Shown here: one piece after another, positions 47,358-59,617 of the stretch
How positions within the stretch are numbered: the stretch's first letter is position 1
How the letters are laid out: each line of letters begins with the position of its first letter
Made by a program: the position numbers and the translations under genes
Notes under the pieces: model-generated
What the model saw: only the letters and a program-made list of their open reading frames with translations
The model's database searches: none
What the model was told of the DNA's origin: nothing
Assembly (NCBI GenBank): GCA_022885665.1
Contig: JAGQDJ010000263.1
Span: 1 to 64,000 of the forward strand
Length of the DNA stretch: 64,000 nucleotides
Reading direction: 5' to 3'
Origin: Triops longicaudatus
Lineage: Eukaryota; Arthropoda; Branchiopoda; Notostraca; Triopsidae

Positions 47358-49142
47358 TACCAACTTTCGTCAATTTACCCCAAGTTTGATAAGCACTGGC
47401 TTAGCTATTCGTTTACTACCTAAAATTAATGCAAAATCCGAAGAAAAAGAGAGAACATGAACTTTTCAGTTTATAAGAAATTAGCTTCAGTTTACTACTT
47501 TAGATGACTGCGAGATCTGAATATTATTGCCTAACACTTTCCTTGGCTTTTGCTCTGACGCACACCTCCACGTCTAGCTGCAACTTGAATAGAAAGTACG
47601 ATCCAAGTCACGAAGCCAAACAACTATTAAAAAAACTCGTTGCTGAATAATGCACAATTTATTAAATATTATGATGCGAACATAACCTAGTTTATTGTGC
47701 TGTAACACAAGGCATATAGACCCCCCCCAAACCCCTTTTCTAGGCCTGCAAGTTAAAAATTACGGAACGCAGTCCTACTATGCTACCTTCTCAGAAAAAC
47801 AACACGATTGTGAAACACGGGTAAACGTGTATTGTACAAGAACGTCAGTATCGACAAGTTTACAAAAGTAAGCGCAAGTCACTCGCTCCTTCCCAAAGTA
47901 AACAATTCCAGTATGCGGTCACGTGTGCGGCATATGTTTATTACCACCATTTGCAAAATTGACAAGCATTCCTTGTGTACACTAATGGAATTACTATGAA
48001 TTTTAAGCATTTCACGGAGAGCTTCCAGAAAGACACGAATTCGATTAACACTAAAATTAAACCATGGAAAAGCAGACTTACGGAAGTTAGGAATCAAAGG
48101 AACAATATTAGCACCCAGAAAGACAAACTTTCAACCACAATCTTGTCAGACTGAAATAATCAGTTCAGGGTCTTTCTCATCTGGAATAAAAGCTTTTTAC
48201 ATTTCTTAAAACGGGCAAGCGAATTAGGCAGAAATTAATGCATTATTCTTCAGAGTCGAAGCCGTCGCTACGCAGTTTGCTCCGCCATATGAGCTAAAAG
48301 CAATTCAATGAGCCAAAAGGAACTCGGTGAACGAAAACCCCGATGCCCTTCTTCTTTTCATAGTCGAACGAAATAGATCCGAAAGTGTTCGATCAGGCGA
48401 TGTTACCTCAGGCACGAATGCTACTTACGATGATTCCATTGCGCTAAACAAGCGGTACAATGCCGTTTAAAAGAAAGTTAAAAGACCATTACGGAAGTGA
48501 AGATTTCTTATAATTATCTGAATGATCAGCGTTGGGAAAATTAATTACATTGGACTCGATGCACATCACTTAAAAGTGTCCTGCAGCCACTTTTTTTTTT
48601 ACACACAAGAGCTTTTAAATTAACACGTACTGATGAGTAACAATCTCCTACCTAAAAAATCTCCAAAAGGGAATTTCACTAGCGCTTTGACTAGGGAGCG
48701 CCGAAAAAAAAAAAAAAACTTTGGGATTTCAATAAGAAGGCCAATCAAGGAACTCCGTGTTCGAAAGACACACAAACCCGAACAAAAAAGGTGGGGCCCT
48801 ATAGTTCCGTCACTGGAATATTATCGATGATCGTCGTCCTATAAAGCAAGAGCAACATATTAGAACTGAACATTAATCTCAATTATTCAAAGGAAGAATA
48901 GGGCAAGTGTGTTACGCGTCAGTTTTGCCCATGACCTGGCATTCCAAACCAGTCGCTCGATTAAGTATTTAAAAGTGTATGTACCAAGTAAAAGACTAAC
49001 AAACACGTACCAAAGAAGTTATCTTACCTCTCCCAAAAGCGGTGCGGGTGCTGTGGCGTAAACCCCAAAAGTTACAGACGTGAAAACACACAAAGAAGAA
49101 AAAAAAAAACGAAAACAAATGTGCGGTGTTGTAAGCCCAGTC

Positions 49143-52100
49143 TTACGTCTTGCCAAAGGAAATCGTCCGGCTGGACGGTGCTACGCCATTGGCTTTGTTC
49201 GATCCTGCAGTACCGACATGGTTATTTCCGTGTTTCAAAATCCCAGTGCCTTTACCGTTTACAGCGATATTGACAGTGTCGTCCGGCGCTTTAATGGTCG
49301 GGCTTGGGTTGTTATTTGCCTCATAGTGGGTTTGCAATTTGACGGGGGATTTGGGCGAAGTAACCGTAACTTCGGGAGGCGACTGAGGCTGTTGCTGAGC
49401 CGTCGTTAGCGCGTCTAAGACAGCCTGGATGCCCGGGGCAGGCTTTTTCACTCCAAATTTCTTCAAACCAGCTACGTTTAGTTCGCCATTAGGAAGCCGC
49501 AATCCCGGGCGAATTCTCACCGATTTTTCAATGATGAATTCCTCCTTGCCCTCTGCATTAGTGGTAATCTTGGCAGGTTTCACGTTCACCGTACTAGCTT
49601 TGGGATTGAGGTAAGCGCCGTTGGTATTTGTCTTGGGTACTTCTAAGGAATGCCGAGCAGCGACGGTATTGGCTTTATGGGGCTCTTCCTTAAGTGGCGT
49701 GCCGATGCCGTTCAGTTTCGTGGAATCTTTGGAAAGGGAGCGAGCAGCGGATGAAGGAGGTACAGGCGTGATGTCTCCTTCTTGACGCTGGCGAAATCGA
49801 GCCCGGGATAAAGTTTCTGCCAATTCGGCTTGCAGTTGGTCCCGGGGGTTACCTTTGGTCTCTCGAGGGCCCGTTGTGTTCGGAGGCAAGAAATCCAGCT
49901 TCGTGGGAGAAGGCCGGTCCTGATGGGATGGGTACGAGCCAATGGAGATGTTGGCCGGACCGGAATTCACTTTCCGTAAGACAACTTGTTCGATTGAGCC
50001 TGGTCGATTCGAGTTAGCGTTGACATTTGTTTTCGTTGGCAAGGGACTGTTAGCGTAATCTGGAAGTGGTACATCGGGAACCGAACTGGTGCTGGTCTTC
50101 TTCATTCCGGAAGCTGGCGGGCTCTTCGGAAGCTAATAAGAACAAGACACATTTTACATCTGATATTTCGTTAAAAATTTAATTACAATACTTTACTTAA
50201 GTGTCCTCAGGTGTAGTAAAGGAATATGAGTAAATTAGATACGAAATTAGTGGAAACAAAGACCCAGAGTGTTTAAAACGAAAAACATCCACCGCACTTG
50301 AACAACGAATATACAATGCAACAATGAACTCTATCCCATGGGAGTTTCCTTGCCATAAGCTTCGTCATATTGCAAATAGGCCAAAAAACCCGGTGTACGT
50401 TACGAAATAGGTGGTACCTCACATTAGGGATTTTGCAACAGAATGTAAGTGATGGCAAACAATGGAAACGTTAAAAGTCGCAGATAAGCGAGGTAAGACT
50501 CAAGTGTACGTAAAGAGCATCATTGCTTAAACAATAACTTAGTAACTTTGCTTATGAATCGACAAAAATTGCGAGATATTTTTATGAGTAGAGTTCACAA
50601 TATAGGACGGGAATTTACTTTAAGCTTCTACGGAACCTATGACAAGGAGAATAAAGAATATCTGAACGCCTATATTTTTTCAAAGATTTAGTCTGTGTTA
50701 AGACAAAAGTGCGCTGATATGAGCTGAACAGTATGCAATAAGAACTGTTCAACAATGCAACTACGCGGTGGGACGCAGAAGGACTCGGAAAACCCAGCTA
50801 CGCAACAGATAAAGAAAAATTCGTGAGAAACGCTAAACCGATTTTGTCAATGGCTTCCATTTAACTTATATAAAGTCACTAACAGAAGGTCAACATTATC
50901 TTGTTTAATGTTTGGCTCTTGTATCTCAATATAAAAGGATCCGACTTCGATCAAAATATACCGACTGGCACCGAACGAGGACTCGTAAGTTGTGAGCTTG
51001 ACAAGGAAACTCGTCAAGTGGTATTTTAAACGGCTTGATTTAGGCCACGCTGTGAAAAGATAACTGTGCCTTTTTGGGTAGCAATTGGTACCTTGTTAGG
51101 TAGCAAAGGTTTCTTATACAAACCCAAAACAACAGAAGCGAGCAACAATCGTTTGGTACACACCTGGGGCGGAGGAGGGGCTGGGACGGAAGGAGGCGGT
51201 GGAATGGACACACTTTGCGGCTCTTCTGGGCGCGACTGAACCGAAACTATGGTGGGTGCCTGTAAGGAAACGAAACACAGGATAAAATTTAATATCAGGG
51301 AAGCAACACATGACGTCATTACGCAAGGGTAGTGTATCGCCTTGTTACACTTTTCAGTTTTCTGTTCACAATTGTGGGGGCGGACCTGTATAATGCTTCA
51401 TCGAGATAAGCCGAACTATCTCTCGAACTTTATCATACACCGACTAGGTCAACCCCAATTCGCCCCCGAATGATGCGCGGGCGATAATTCTAGATTCTTG
51501 CCTGGTCATTAACACAGTTTCTCAATGAAACAAAAAAGTTGCTTTCTCGATTGATCGAACTGACATTTAGACCACGACCGTCCATAATCCGAGTCCAGTG
51601 ATAACGAGATTTACAAAAAAGGGGTCGAAATTTCAAATTTTTTGGTTCTTCACCTTAATGTTTTCCGGGCTAATCGGCGTGTCTTCTTCGAGCGATAAGC
51701 GATTACGCTGCGCTTCTTTGAATTCTTCCATTAGCTGGTCATGTTGCTGGGCTATGCGAGCATCTGGAATTCCTTTTTTCGAACCAAGGCTGGATTCGGA
51801 ATCAGAGCTTGAGGTGGAGGTTAACGAAGAACGCTGACGCTCTAATTTTTGCTTCTCTTCCTAAAAACCCATTGAGGAAAAGTAAATCAATCGTACCATC
51901 AACCTGAAGCGAGAAACTCTTTTCTGATTTCGATGTGTTAAACCGACAGGAGAAAAGTACCATCTTCATCACACTTGCACGGATCGAAAGACGACACAGA
52001 CAAGGGAACGCCATTTAAAGGACTTACTTCCAAGGCAATACGTTCTTGCGCCAATCGCTGCTTTTCCTCTTCTAAGGACTGTTGGGCAGCTTCAAGCTCC

Positions 52101-53792
52101 AGTTTATCTTGCCAAAATTTGTTACTTTCATCTTTTAAGGTCGAGCCCGAGTCGGAGGACAATCGGCGCTGAGCTGATTCTTCCTGGTGCAATTCAGCTT
52201 GCGTCCATTCTTTCTCAATCTCGTCCCAGTCTTTACGCGTGTCCACTGAGACGTTGCCATGCACAATCAACCGCCTAGAACAAATAAAAAAGGATAGAAA
52301 GACATGGACGAATTTAACTTTTCCTTCCATTTTTTCTTGTTGCTAATGCTCATAAAAAGGAATGACTCTTTTTACCGCTCATCCGCAGCATCATACTCCT
52401 CACGAACGACAGATAATCGCTTTCTGTCATCCAACACGGGGCTCTGGTCACCGTTCACCGAACTGCTCGTACTGTTATAGCCCGAGGATTCTATTGCGAA
52501 TAAATCCAGACCCGCCCCTTTCAAAATCGTCAAATCTAACTGACGCGTTTCTTTTAGCAAGCGCACAGCCTGGAGAAGGTACAAGTATTAACGAAATTTA
52601 AGCACCAGATTCTGAAAGTTATGTTACTTCAGTAAAGGAAATGTCATCAAAACTGCGGCCGTTACATTGCACAATCTGGTCACCGGGTCTTAAGCCGACT
52701 CCGTATGCTATTCCTCCTTTCGTTGCTGATTGAACGAAAACACCCGGGTGCTGCGACGTACCTTTGGTGATCCTAATGGTCAAATGACAATTTACTAATT
52801 TAGGCATTCACTTTTCTAGTAACGTAGTGTAAGCCCGAGGTATTTCAAAATCAACTTACGTGCAGCCTAAGGCGTCCGACCGGGCTAAGTTTATATAAAT
52901 TTTCGTCGTTTCATCATTTGATGGTTGTGACGAGGAGGCTGAATTTGACGAAGAGGTGGATGAGTTGGATGTCGATGACAAACGATAAGATGACGCCGAG
53001 TTTTTCTGGAAGAAATCACCCCTGGCATCGCCCCAAGTGTCATCTTGCTGGTCGCTAGAAGACGGAACACATTCCTGATTAATCAACAACGTTTTTTTTT
53101 CCTCATGGCCATGCCAATGATTTTGTTTTACTTACCCTTGCACTGGTAATACCCCGGTACCTAGAACGATGAAGAGAAAAAAGACACAAAGATTCTTCTT
53201 TTAATCACTGTTTATAAGCCATCAATAGTTTAATCTAATCTGTGGAAGTCTGACAGGTCATTATTGAAGGAAAAAAGGCAGAAAAATATGCAGCACTTTG
53301 AATTATCTATCACAAGCAAACAAAGGATATCTATTAATTCTGGTTATCTTCCGAACAAGCAACGGTGAGAAACTGCATTTTAGGGGAGAGAACAAGCATT
53401 TTCACACCTCTCGAACTTACTTCGAACTTTGAGTCGAAGATGCGTCTTGGCTTTTATAAGACAGAGCACTTCGTGATGCAAGGCGTCTTCGATAGGGAAC
53501 CCATTAATGCGCACGACTTGATCGCCCACCTGTTCGTACACATAATTAATTGTGCTGCAATAGCAGAAGAATCGCTTTCTTGGCAAATGTCCACGCAAAT
53601 AATTCTTTGTGAGGTTATTAGATAAGTTTCATAGCTTACTTTCAGGCCCTGGGTATCAGCTTCACTGTGGGGCTCCACGTGACTCACATAGAATCCCAAG
53701 TTATGTTCTTTTCCTCCTCGGATTGCGAACCCGAACGCTTCGCCATGACGCCGTCGTAATCGCACCCCTCTTAACCTTTGCGAATAATTCAT
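49143..53792 (-). CDS. Ush1C: Harmonin-like PDZ scaffold, two PDZ domains, long disordered tail
   Basis: Exons in coding order: 53792-53640, 53529-53421, 53160-53136, 53054-52860, 52772-52628, 52569-52376, 52274-52028, 51860-51654, 51259-51164, 50132-49143. They join in frame to 786 aa. PDZ1 (about residues 8-88) is split by the first intron and ends VGDQVVRINGFPIED. PDZ2 (about 143-225) reads KIYINLARSDALGC, then GLRPGDQIVQCNGRSF and EAVRLLKETRQL, with harmonin's trailing GAGLDLF. A charged, probably coiled-coil segment follows (about 290-430), then a Pro-rich exon and a 329-codon disordered exon containing RDQLQAELAETLSRARFRQ at about 554-572, which is weakly WH2-like. Harmonin tethers cadherin-type adhesion complexes to actin. 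An in-frame TAA six bases before the Met argues that the N-terminal harmonin domain is absent. No third PDZ is seen. Confidence 0.82.
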
Positions 53793-56363
53793 GACTTACG
53801 CTGGCAGAAAGCCACCCGAAACCACAGGATTAGGACCTGTCACAGATAACGTTAAGCTCATTAAATGGACTTGGAACGGTTCAGCTTTGAATAGTTCGCT
53901 TCCAGTCAGGAGCGGACTGGCTTGCCAGCGGCCTATGCAGAAATTTTAGAGACTGGCCGCACTAAACTTCGTGAACGTTTATACGATGAAGAGAGTTCCG
54001 ATCCAAAAAGGCATTAATCCGGCACCGGCCTATGCGGCATTTGCCACAATGCCACAATAGCCAGTCCAAAACTTCTTCCAGTGCAGGAACTGTCTTAGCT
54101 CACTGCTACTTACATAAACGATTACACGATTACAAGATTAACTAAGCTTCGGAACACCTAGTAATACCTCTATCTACAAACACCTATTCTAACCACGAGC
54201 AACACAACGTCTATATATTGGATAGCGCTGGATCCTCCACTGCTACATTACAACGATGAACTCGAACTATATGGGACTCGAAGCCAGCAATCACGATTTA
54301 GTTCCAGTAAAACCAACCGCCGTGCTCATCTGACCAACTAACCGTTTCCGGTAGTTCACCTACAAAAATATGAAGCCTTCTAGGTTAAGAAGGCCTTTGT
54401 TGAGCCCTGGCACGTTTCCTCTAGCTGTTGGAGTCGCTTTGATTTAAATCTAAATTATTCCTCCAAGCACTGCGCGTAAATAAAGGATTAGTGAACACTT
54501 AATTGCCTTTCGACTGCGTTCTAAATATAGACTGATTTAGGTTGAAAAAATCTCAGAAAACTGTGGTATCTTCTATGCTAACTACTCTCACGTTACGCAT
54601 TAATCAGGGGATACAAATCGGAAAGCCGTACTACGTAGCTAGCAGAACAAGAAAAAAGTGTCTTTCGATTATAACGGCTTTAATTCCGGAGGAGGGTGTT
54701 GTCTTTTATCGTCTGCACAATTATTCGACATAATACAACGGTACTCGATGTTGTGTTTTTACTCGTAAGGAACTTGTCTCGCTTTCGAAACAGTCACAAG
54801 ACTCACTTTTCAAAGTCTGAATAAGAGTTATTCAAAGTATATCGGAACTTCGCTCTTCAGATTTCGGAGGACACACGGGAGAGGAAGTGGGTGTAGCTTT
54901 GGGGAAAATTTCAATGAAGAATTTGTAGCTTTTCAACTTTTTCACTCGTTTCCGCTCTACGACAAAAAGCTATATATTATCCTACGTTAAAACCCTTTTT
55001 CAATAATATCAACGTGGAGAATCCTCACGAAATCCTTGGTAACCTGAGCAGGAACAGAATTATGAGTTAACTAGAATATTAACTTACCAAGCGCACTATT
55101 TCCTATGGTTGTCACAAATGTAGAGTGTATGCAAAAGGCAAAAAGGGTCTGGAACAACTAAACTGTCCAAGTCACCTGCGACAGGTACTCAGGTGAGTGA
55201 GGGACTGAACAAAGGTAGCAATGGAAGGGGGGAGGAAGTCGGAAGAGACAAAAGAGGCGGGGTGTACAGTACAGTACCGAAGGGAAAGAGAAGAAGGGGG
55301 GGTGGAGGAGAATCCAGGTGGACTGGGCTCCCCTGATTAAATTTACGTGCAATACAAAAATTAAAAATTGACGATATCGGAGCACTTGGCGCGCGCAGTT
55401 CGCAGACGCCGAACGCCACGCATTATCTGCGAGGAATTAGTCAATAAAGAGGGCAAAACTCTTTTTCATTAGATAGCAGAGCATCAAACACACTAATAAT
55501 AAGTCGTTTATCAGACTTGCCTGGTTCTCTACTAATCACCTCACTGCAAGGCTTTCGGCTATCGAGGAAAAACAAAGAGGGGAGCGAAAAGGATTCACGA
55601 GATTATACGTCTCAAAAATAATGCCTTACACTTTGAAAATAGGGCGGTATTTTCGCTACCGACATCAGATCCTGATCTAGAAATTTCGCTAGAGATATTA
55701 TCGAGGGGTGGCGTCACGTGAAAGCTTAGGGAGGGTTATTGGAATTGCCGTTTTGGTGTTATTCTCCAAGGGGCGATCACGAGCCACTCCGCAACAGCGA
55801 TATAGCCGAATTCGCTATGTAGCGAGGTGTCATATACTTCGACCCCACTGGTCATGATGAATAATATTTACTACGACTTGCACGCGAACATGTACGGTAT
55901 ACAGTGTGCGTAATCCCTATCCCCTCTTCCCGCTCAAATGTTACTATAACAGTAAAGATATATTTGGCTTTTGCTCTTAATGTGACTTCACCATTCCTGG
56001 TATAGACGCCACATTTGAAAACAACGTAACGGTATTCCAAATACGATATGTTGAAAGGAATTCCTTCAGAAAGAAATGCTCATCCTACAACAAAGAGTAT
56101 TAGCTTTATTTCGTAGAATTTTATTAATTTATTTTTAGCCTGCCTTATAATACACACCAGTTTTAATTAAAATATTCTAAAACAAATTCGTTAAAACGAC
56201 ACGTTCAGACACTTTTTAGAAAATCAGTCATATGACAAAGAAATAAGCTAAGGGCGAGATGTGTACCTTAAGCAGGGTTTTGGTTCAGGAGGGGTTAAAT
56301 ATGCAATTTTACTGGAATATGGATTTCGCCTATGCTCACCATAACAAAATAAATATGTCTGAC
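53793..56363. other. Intergenic upstream of the harmonin-like gene
   Basis: No coding exon with splice support was found. The promoter of the harmonin-like gene should lie at its left edge. Confidence 0.45.
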
Positions 56364-56516
<153 letters not shown>

Positions 56517-59500
56517 ATAGCTCCCTGGCTAAGGTTTTATTAAATTTGCACTGAATAACAATAGTCATTACTTGAAAAGGAACTCGAGAAGTGCAAGTTA
56601 TTATCATGCATCTGAAGAACTCGTTGATAAATACAACACTGAACTTTCTTTTTTTTAAGTAGTACGCTACTTACTCGCAGATAAGCATTTGCACTCTTTC
56701 CTACAGACACAGCGATCAGATAATTGACGTAAATAAAATTCTTTCTATTGCAAACTCATCAGTACTTCTTCCGCGGTCAGTACAATCTTGCGAAAATTTT
56801 TCAAGGCCAATTGGGGAGTCCTGCTATAGTTCAAGATCCCACGATTATATTGCGTGGGGTTCCATTTTGAACGACGAAATTTTAAAGTTGATTCTTGGTT
56901 TAAAAATCTTATTTTGACGCAAGATTTTGAATGTGGACTGTTAGTATGGTACGTACCGTCTCGTACAAGGTTTACTTTCTCAGTCCCCCGCATTCTTGAA
57001 AATTCTTCATTCGTAACATACGCAAGGATCTGGGATAAACTAGCATACCGTAGTTTTGTACTGATCCGCTGCATATGAAATGATCAACGGTGCCCTTGAA
57101 AGAAAAATGGACAGTAAAGGTGAGCCTTACTTTATAACAAGAAAAATACTAACGTGTCGACGTCAATACGCCCGGCCTGCCGATTTTTTTTAACTTCTTT
57201 TTTTTCCCTGTAAAAACACGCTTTGAACTGACACAAATTCTGAGCCATTTACAGCACATACAACTTTTTCCTCGAGGTTTGTACAACGCCGTTCACGAGT
57301 CTAACGATTTATTGTATAAATATAATTTTGTATAGAGTTAGACTGATTACAATTACGAAAATGGCTTCGACCGGCGTATGCGTAGCTGTGTTTTTTTTTC
57401 TAAAATAATAAAGTGTGACTAGTGATAAGGGACGTCTCTTATGTGACCCGTTGTCCGTAATTTCCGACACAGCGAAACTGATGCATAATTCGGTTCTTTT
57501 AAGGACACTACACAAGGGATATTTCGAAACAAGGAACGACCGGGATTTGTTATTTCGACATTCGACGCCAGTGGTCTATGTAACAAGAGGATCTACTGTA
57601 TTAGTGCACAAGAATTTCGACTTTGTCAATCCAGTCAACGATCAGAATTTTCCCATTCTTCACTGGTATTACGAGCTTTTTCTCGGGATAGAAAGAGGCA
57701 TTTATGAGCACGTGTAGCGGACAGAAAGGCATCCCATGTTCCACTTCTACCTGTTACGCATTTCTCAACGGAGTCTTCACGTATATTTTTAGTTACATTG
57801 TACAAACTGGACATGCGTGTTGAACATTTTTTGCCAGTTTAAAAAATTCTATCAAATTGGAAGGCTTCGACAACTCCTTCAATGTCCACCTTGTTCGCCA
57901 CGACCGCAGCAGATATGGGAATCTTAAGGTAGCGGAAATAAATTCTGAATTCAATTTAGCCGAGGAACCTGGGCCAATAGAGCACGAAACTCTAAGGAGC
58001 AATTGCTAGAAACTAGTATGGTGTTTCTTCGCCCAATGTTAAGTGAAAACATGTTACTTGCATAGGGTAGCTTAGGTGTCCTGCATTTACAAATCTTAAG
58101 TTCCGTATATTCTATCAATGGTATAATGTTTCATTTAGGGCTGAAGCACAACGAGTCTTAGGTGCTAAGTTCTGTAACTAAATGCTTTATGCCCAGTAAT
58201 GTCACTTAGTGCGCCAAATTTTCCCTTAAATTCGCGTATTCAGTGGCAAAGTATAATAAAGCTGGACACAATTCAGCACAATTATAAATCGGTGGTTTTC
58301 ATCCTAGAACACATTAACCACTGCTGACTACCGTGTGAGTCTTTTTAAGAACAGTAAATTTTTGGAAAGTTATTAGCTTTGCGTATGGTATATGTAAAGA
58401 AAATTAGCTGTGGGCTCTTAACTAACGCTGAAGAGGTGGAACTGGGAAACGTGGGCGGGCAGGAAAAGGTTGATGTCCACTATTACAGATTGCCAGTCCA
58501 ATCTTATCAGCCACCCTTGTGTCCACATGTGTTGACAAAATGGGACTTCAACCGAAGGATAGTATAAAAACGCACTCCCGAAGGCTTGGTGTTTTATATG
58601 CTTTACGAACACGCCCGATTATTCATCGCTGTCAATTCACCTAGCCTTTCTCTAATGGGTTATCCACACCGAGGTCATAAAGTCATATGTTCTGTCAGCG
58701 TCAAAAGGGAAAGATGAACAATGAGCTTTCACGCGTTACTGTAATAAAGCGGGCTGGATCAGAAAACTTTCCCTTTCTTTCAAATTTAGCCTAACAGGAA
58801 TCCAAAATGAATTAGTCCACACCTAAGCTTGTTGACCGGAGAAAAGTAAGCCAACGGGATCAAAGTGATCATGGACCAAGGAAAAGATGGCCATATGACC
58901 ACAGTGGAAATAACTCTTAATTCTTCATATTTTATCCGCGTGAGCCAGAAAGGATAAAGAAAGGTTCGCCAGACATTTCTTACTAGTCCGTGCTCAACGC
59001 GGTTGCTCTTAAGAGTGAATTAGACATGGCAGATCTTCCCAATAAATTTCAGAAAGATCGTGAAAAACAAAATCTAGCTTTTAGAGTACACGAAACTGGG
59101 AATCGAAGTCTTTCCGATTTTATTTGTATGCAACCTCACGTCGGGCTTCCACCTGAAACAGGACCCAAGAAAAGTTTACAGCGTTGGACAATGGATTCAT
59201 CCCGTGCATGGGCATTTGTAATGTCCGACTTGTCATACATCCGTCTTCCTAACGGACAAAGATTTTCCTTCCACCTACTTGGATGTCACCCAAACCTGTG
59301 CGAAAACTGGCAACGACACAAAGAGCAAAAGCACGCGCACACAAACGACCTTTTGCTCACTGAAGTTTCCCCTAGTTACTTATCCCCATCCCACCTCCAA
59401 GAAAAACAAGTCTACACAAGAACATCGGAATAATGACACGTTCTTTTGGTGATAAGCTGGCCAACAAAATGGGGAAAAATACTCCTCGAGAAATCAATTT

Positions 59501-59617
59501 TAAAAAATAATAATTAAATCAGAGACTTTTTTACGCACAAAAACTGCGAATGCACGGGGGGCGCTTTAGCGCATATTGTTCTTTAGAAAAAGATCTTTGC
59601 CTGCGCACTTTTGAAGT
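56517..59617. other. Intergenic and probable SR-gene 3' UTR
   Basis: A transposon-end-like sequence lies at 57572. A 147-codon open frame on the plus strand (58990-59433) has no recognised motif and lies antisense to the likely 3' UTR of the SR gene. Nothing else is supported. Confidence 0.45.
57572..57598. mobile_element. pogo/Tigger-like terminal repeat remnant
   Basis: On the minus strand this reads CAGTAGATCCTCTTGTTACA and TA flanks it. It is like the ends at 16171 and 44608. No partner end was located. Confidence 0.3.

Larger units (their letters stand above)
37258..49142. other. 12-kb non-coding region upstream of brat
   Basis: I found no coding exon. Some stretches are C/T- or A/G-rich (38.2-39.4, 40.8-41.4, 42.2-42.6, 43.0-43.9, 45.8-47.0 and 48.6-49.1 kb), with short tandem repeats near 46.7 and 47.3 kb. 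Brat's untranslated first exon(s), its promoter and enhancers most likely lie here, together with the 3' UTR of the harmonin-like gene at the right edge. No base-level assignment is possible. Confidence 0.4.

Noticed and set aside
48260..48310. tRNA-like bases near TTGCTCCGCC
   Set aside because: There is no B box and no pairing acceptor stem.
56745..57074. 109-codon minus-strand open frame with a good internal donor
   Set aside because: The donor (GTACGT) has no acceptor that restores the frame, and the protein is not recognised.
57415..57717. 100-codon plus-strand open frame
   Set aside because: It spans a transposon-end-like sequence and has no recognisable domain or splice sites.
58990..59433. 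147-codon plus-strand open frame
   Set aside because: It has protein-like composition but no recognised motif, no splice support, and lies antisense to the likely 3' UTR of the SR gene. It could be revived by transcript evidence.
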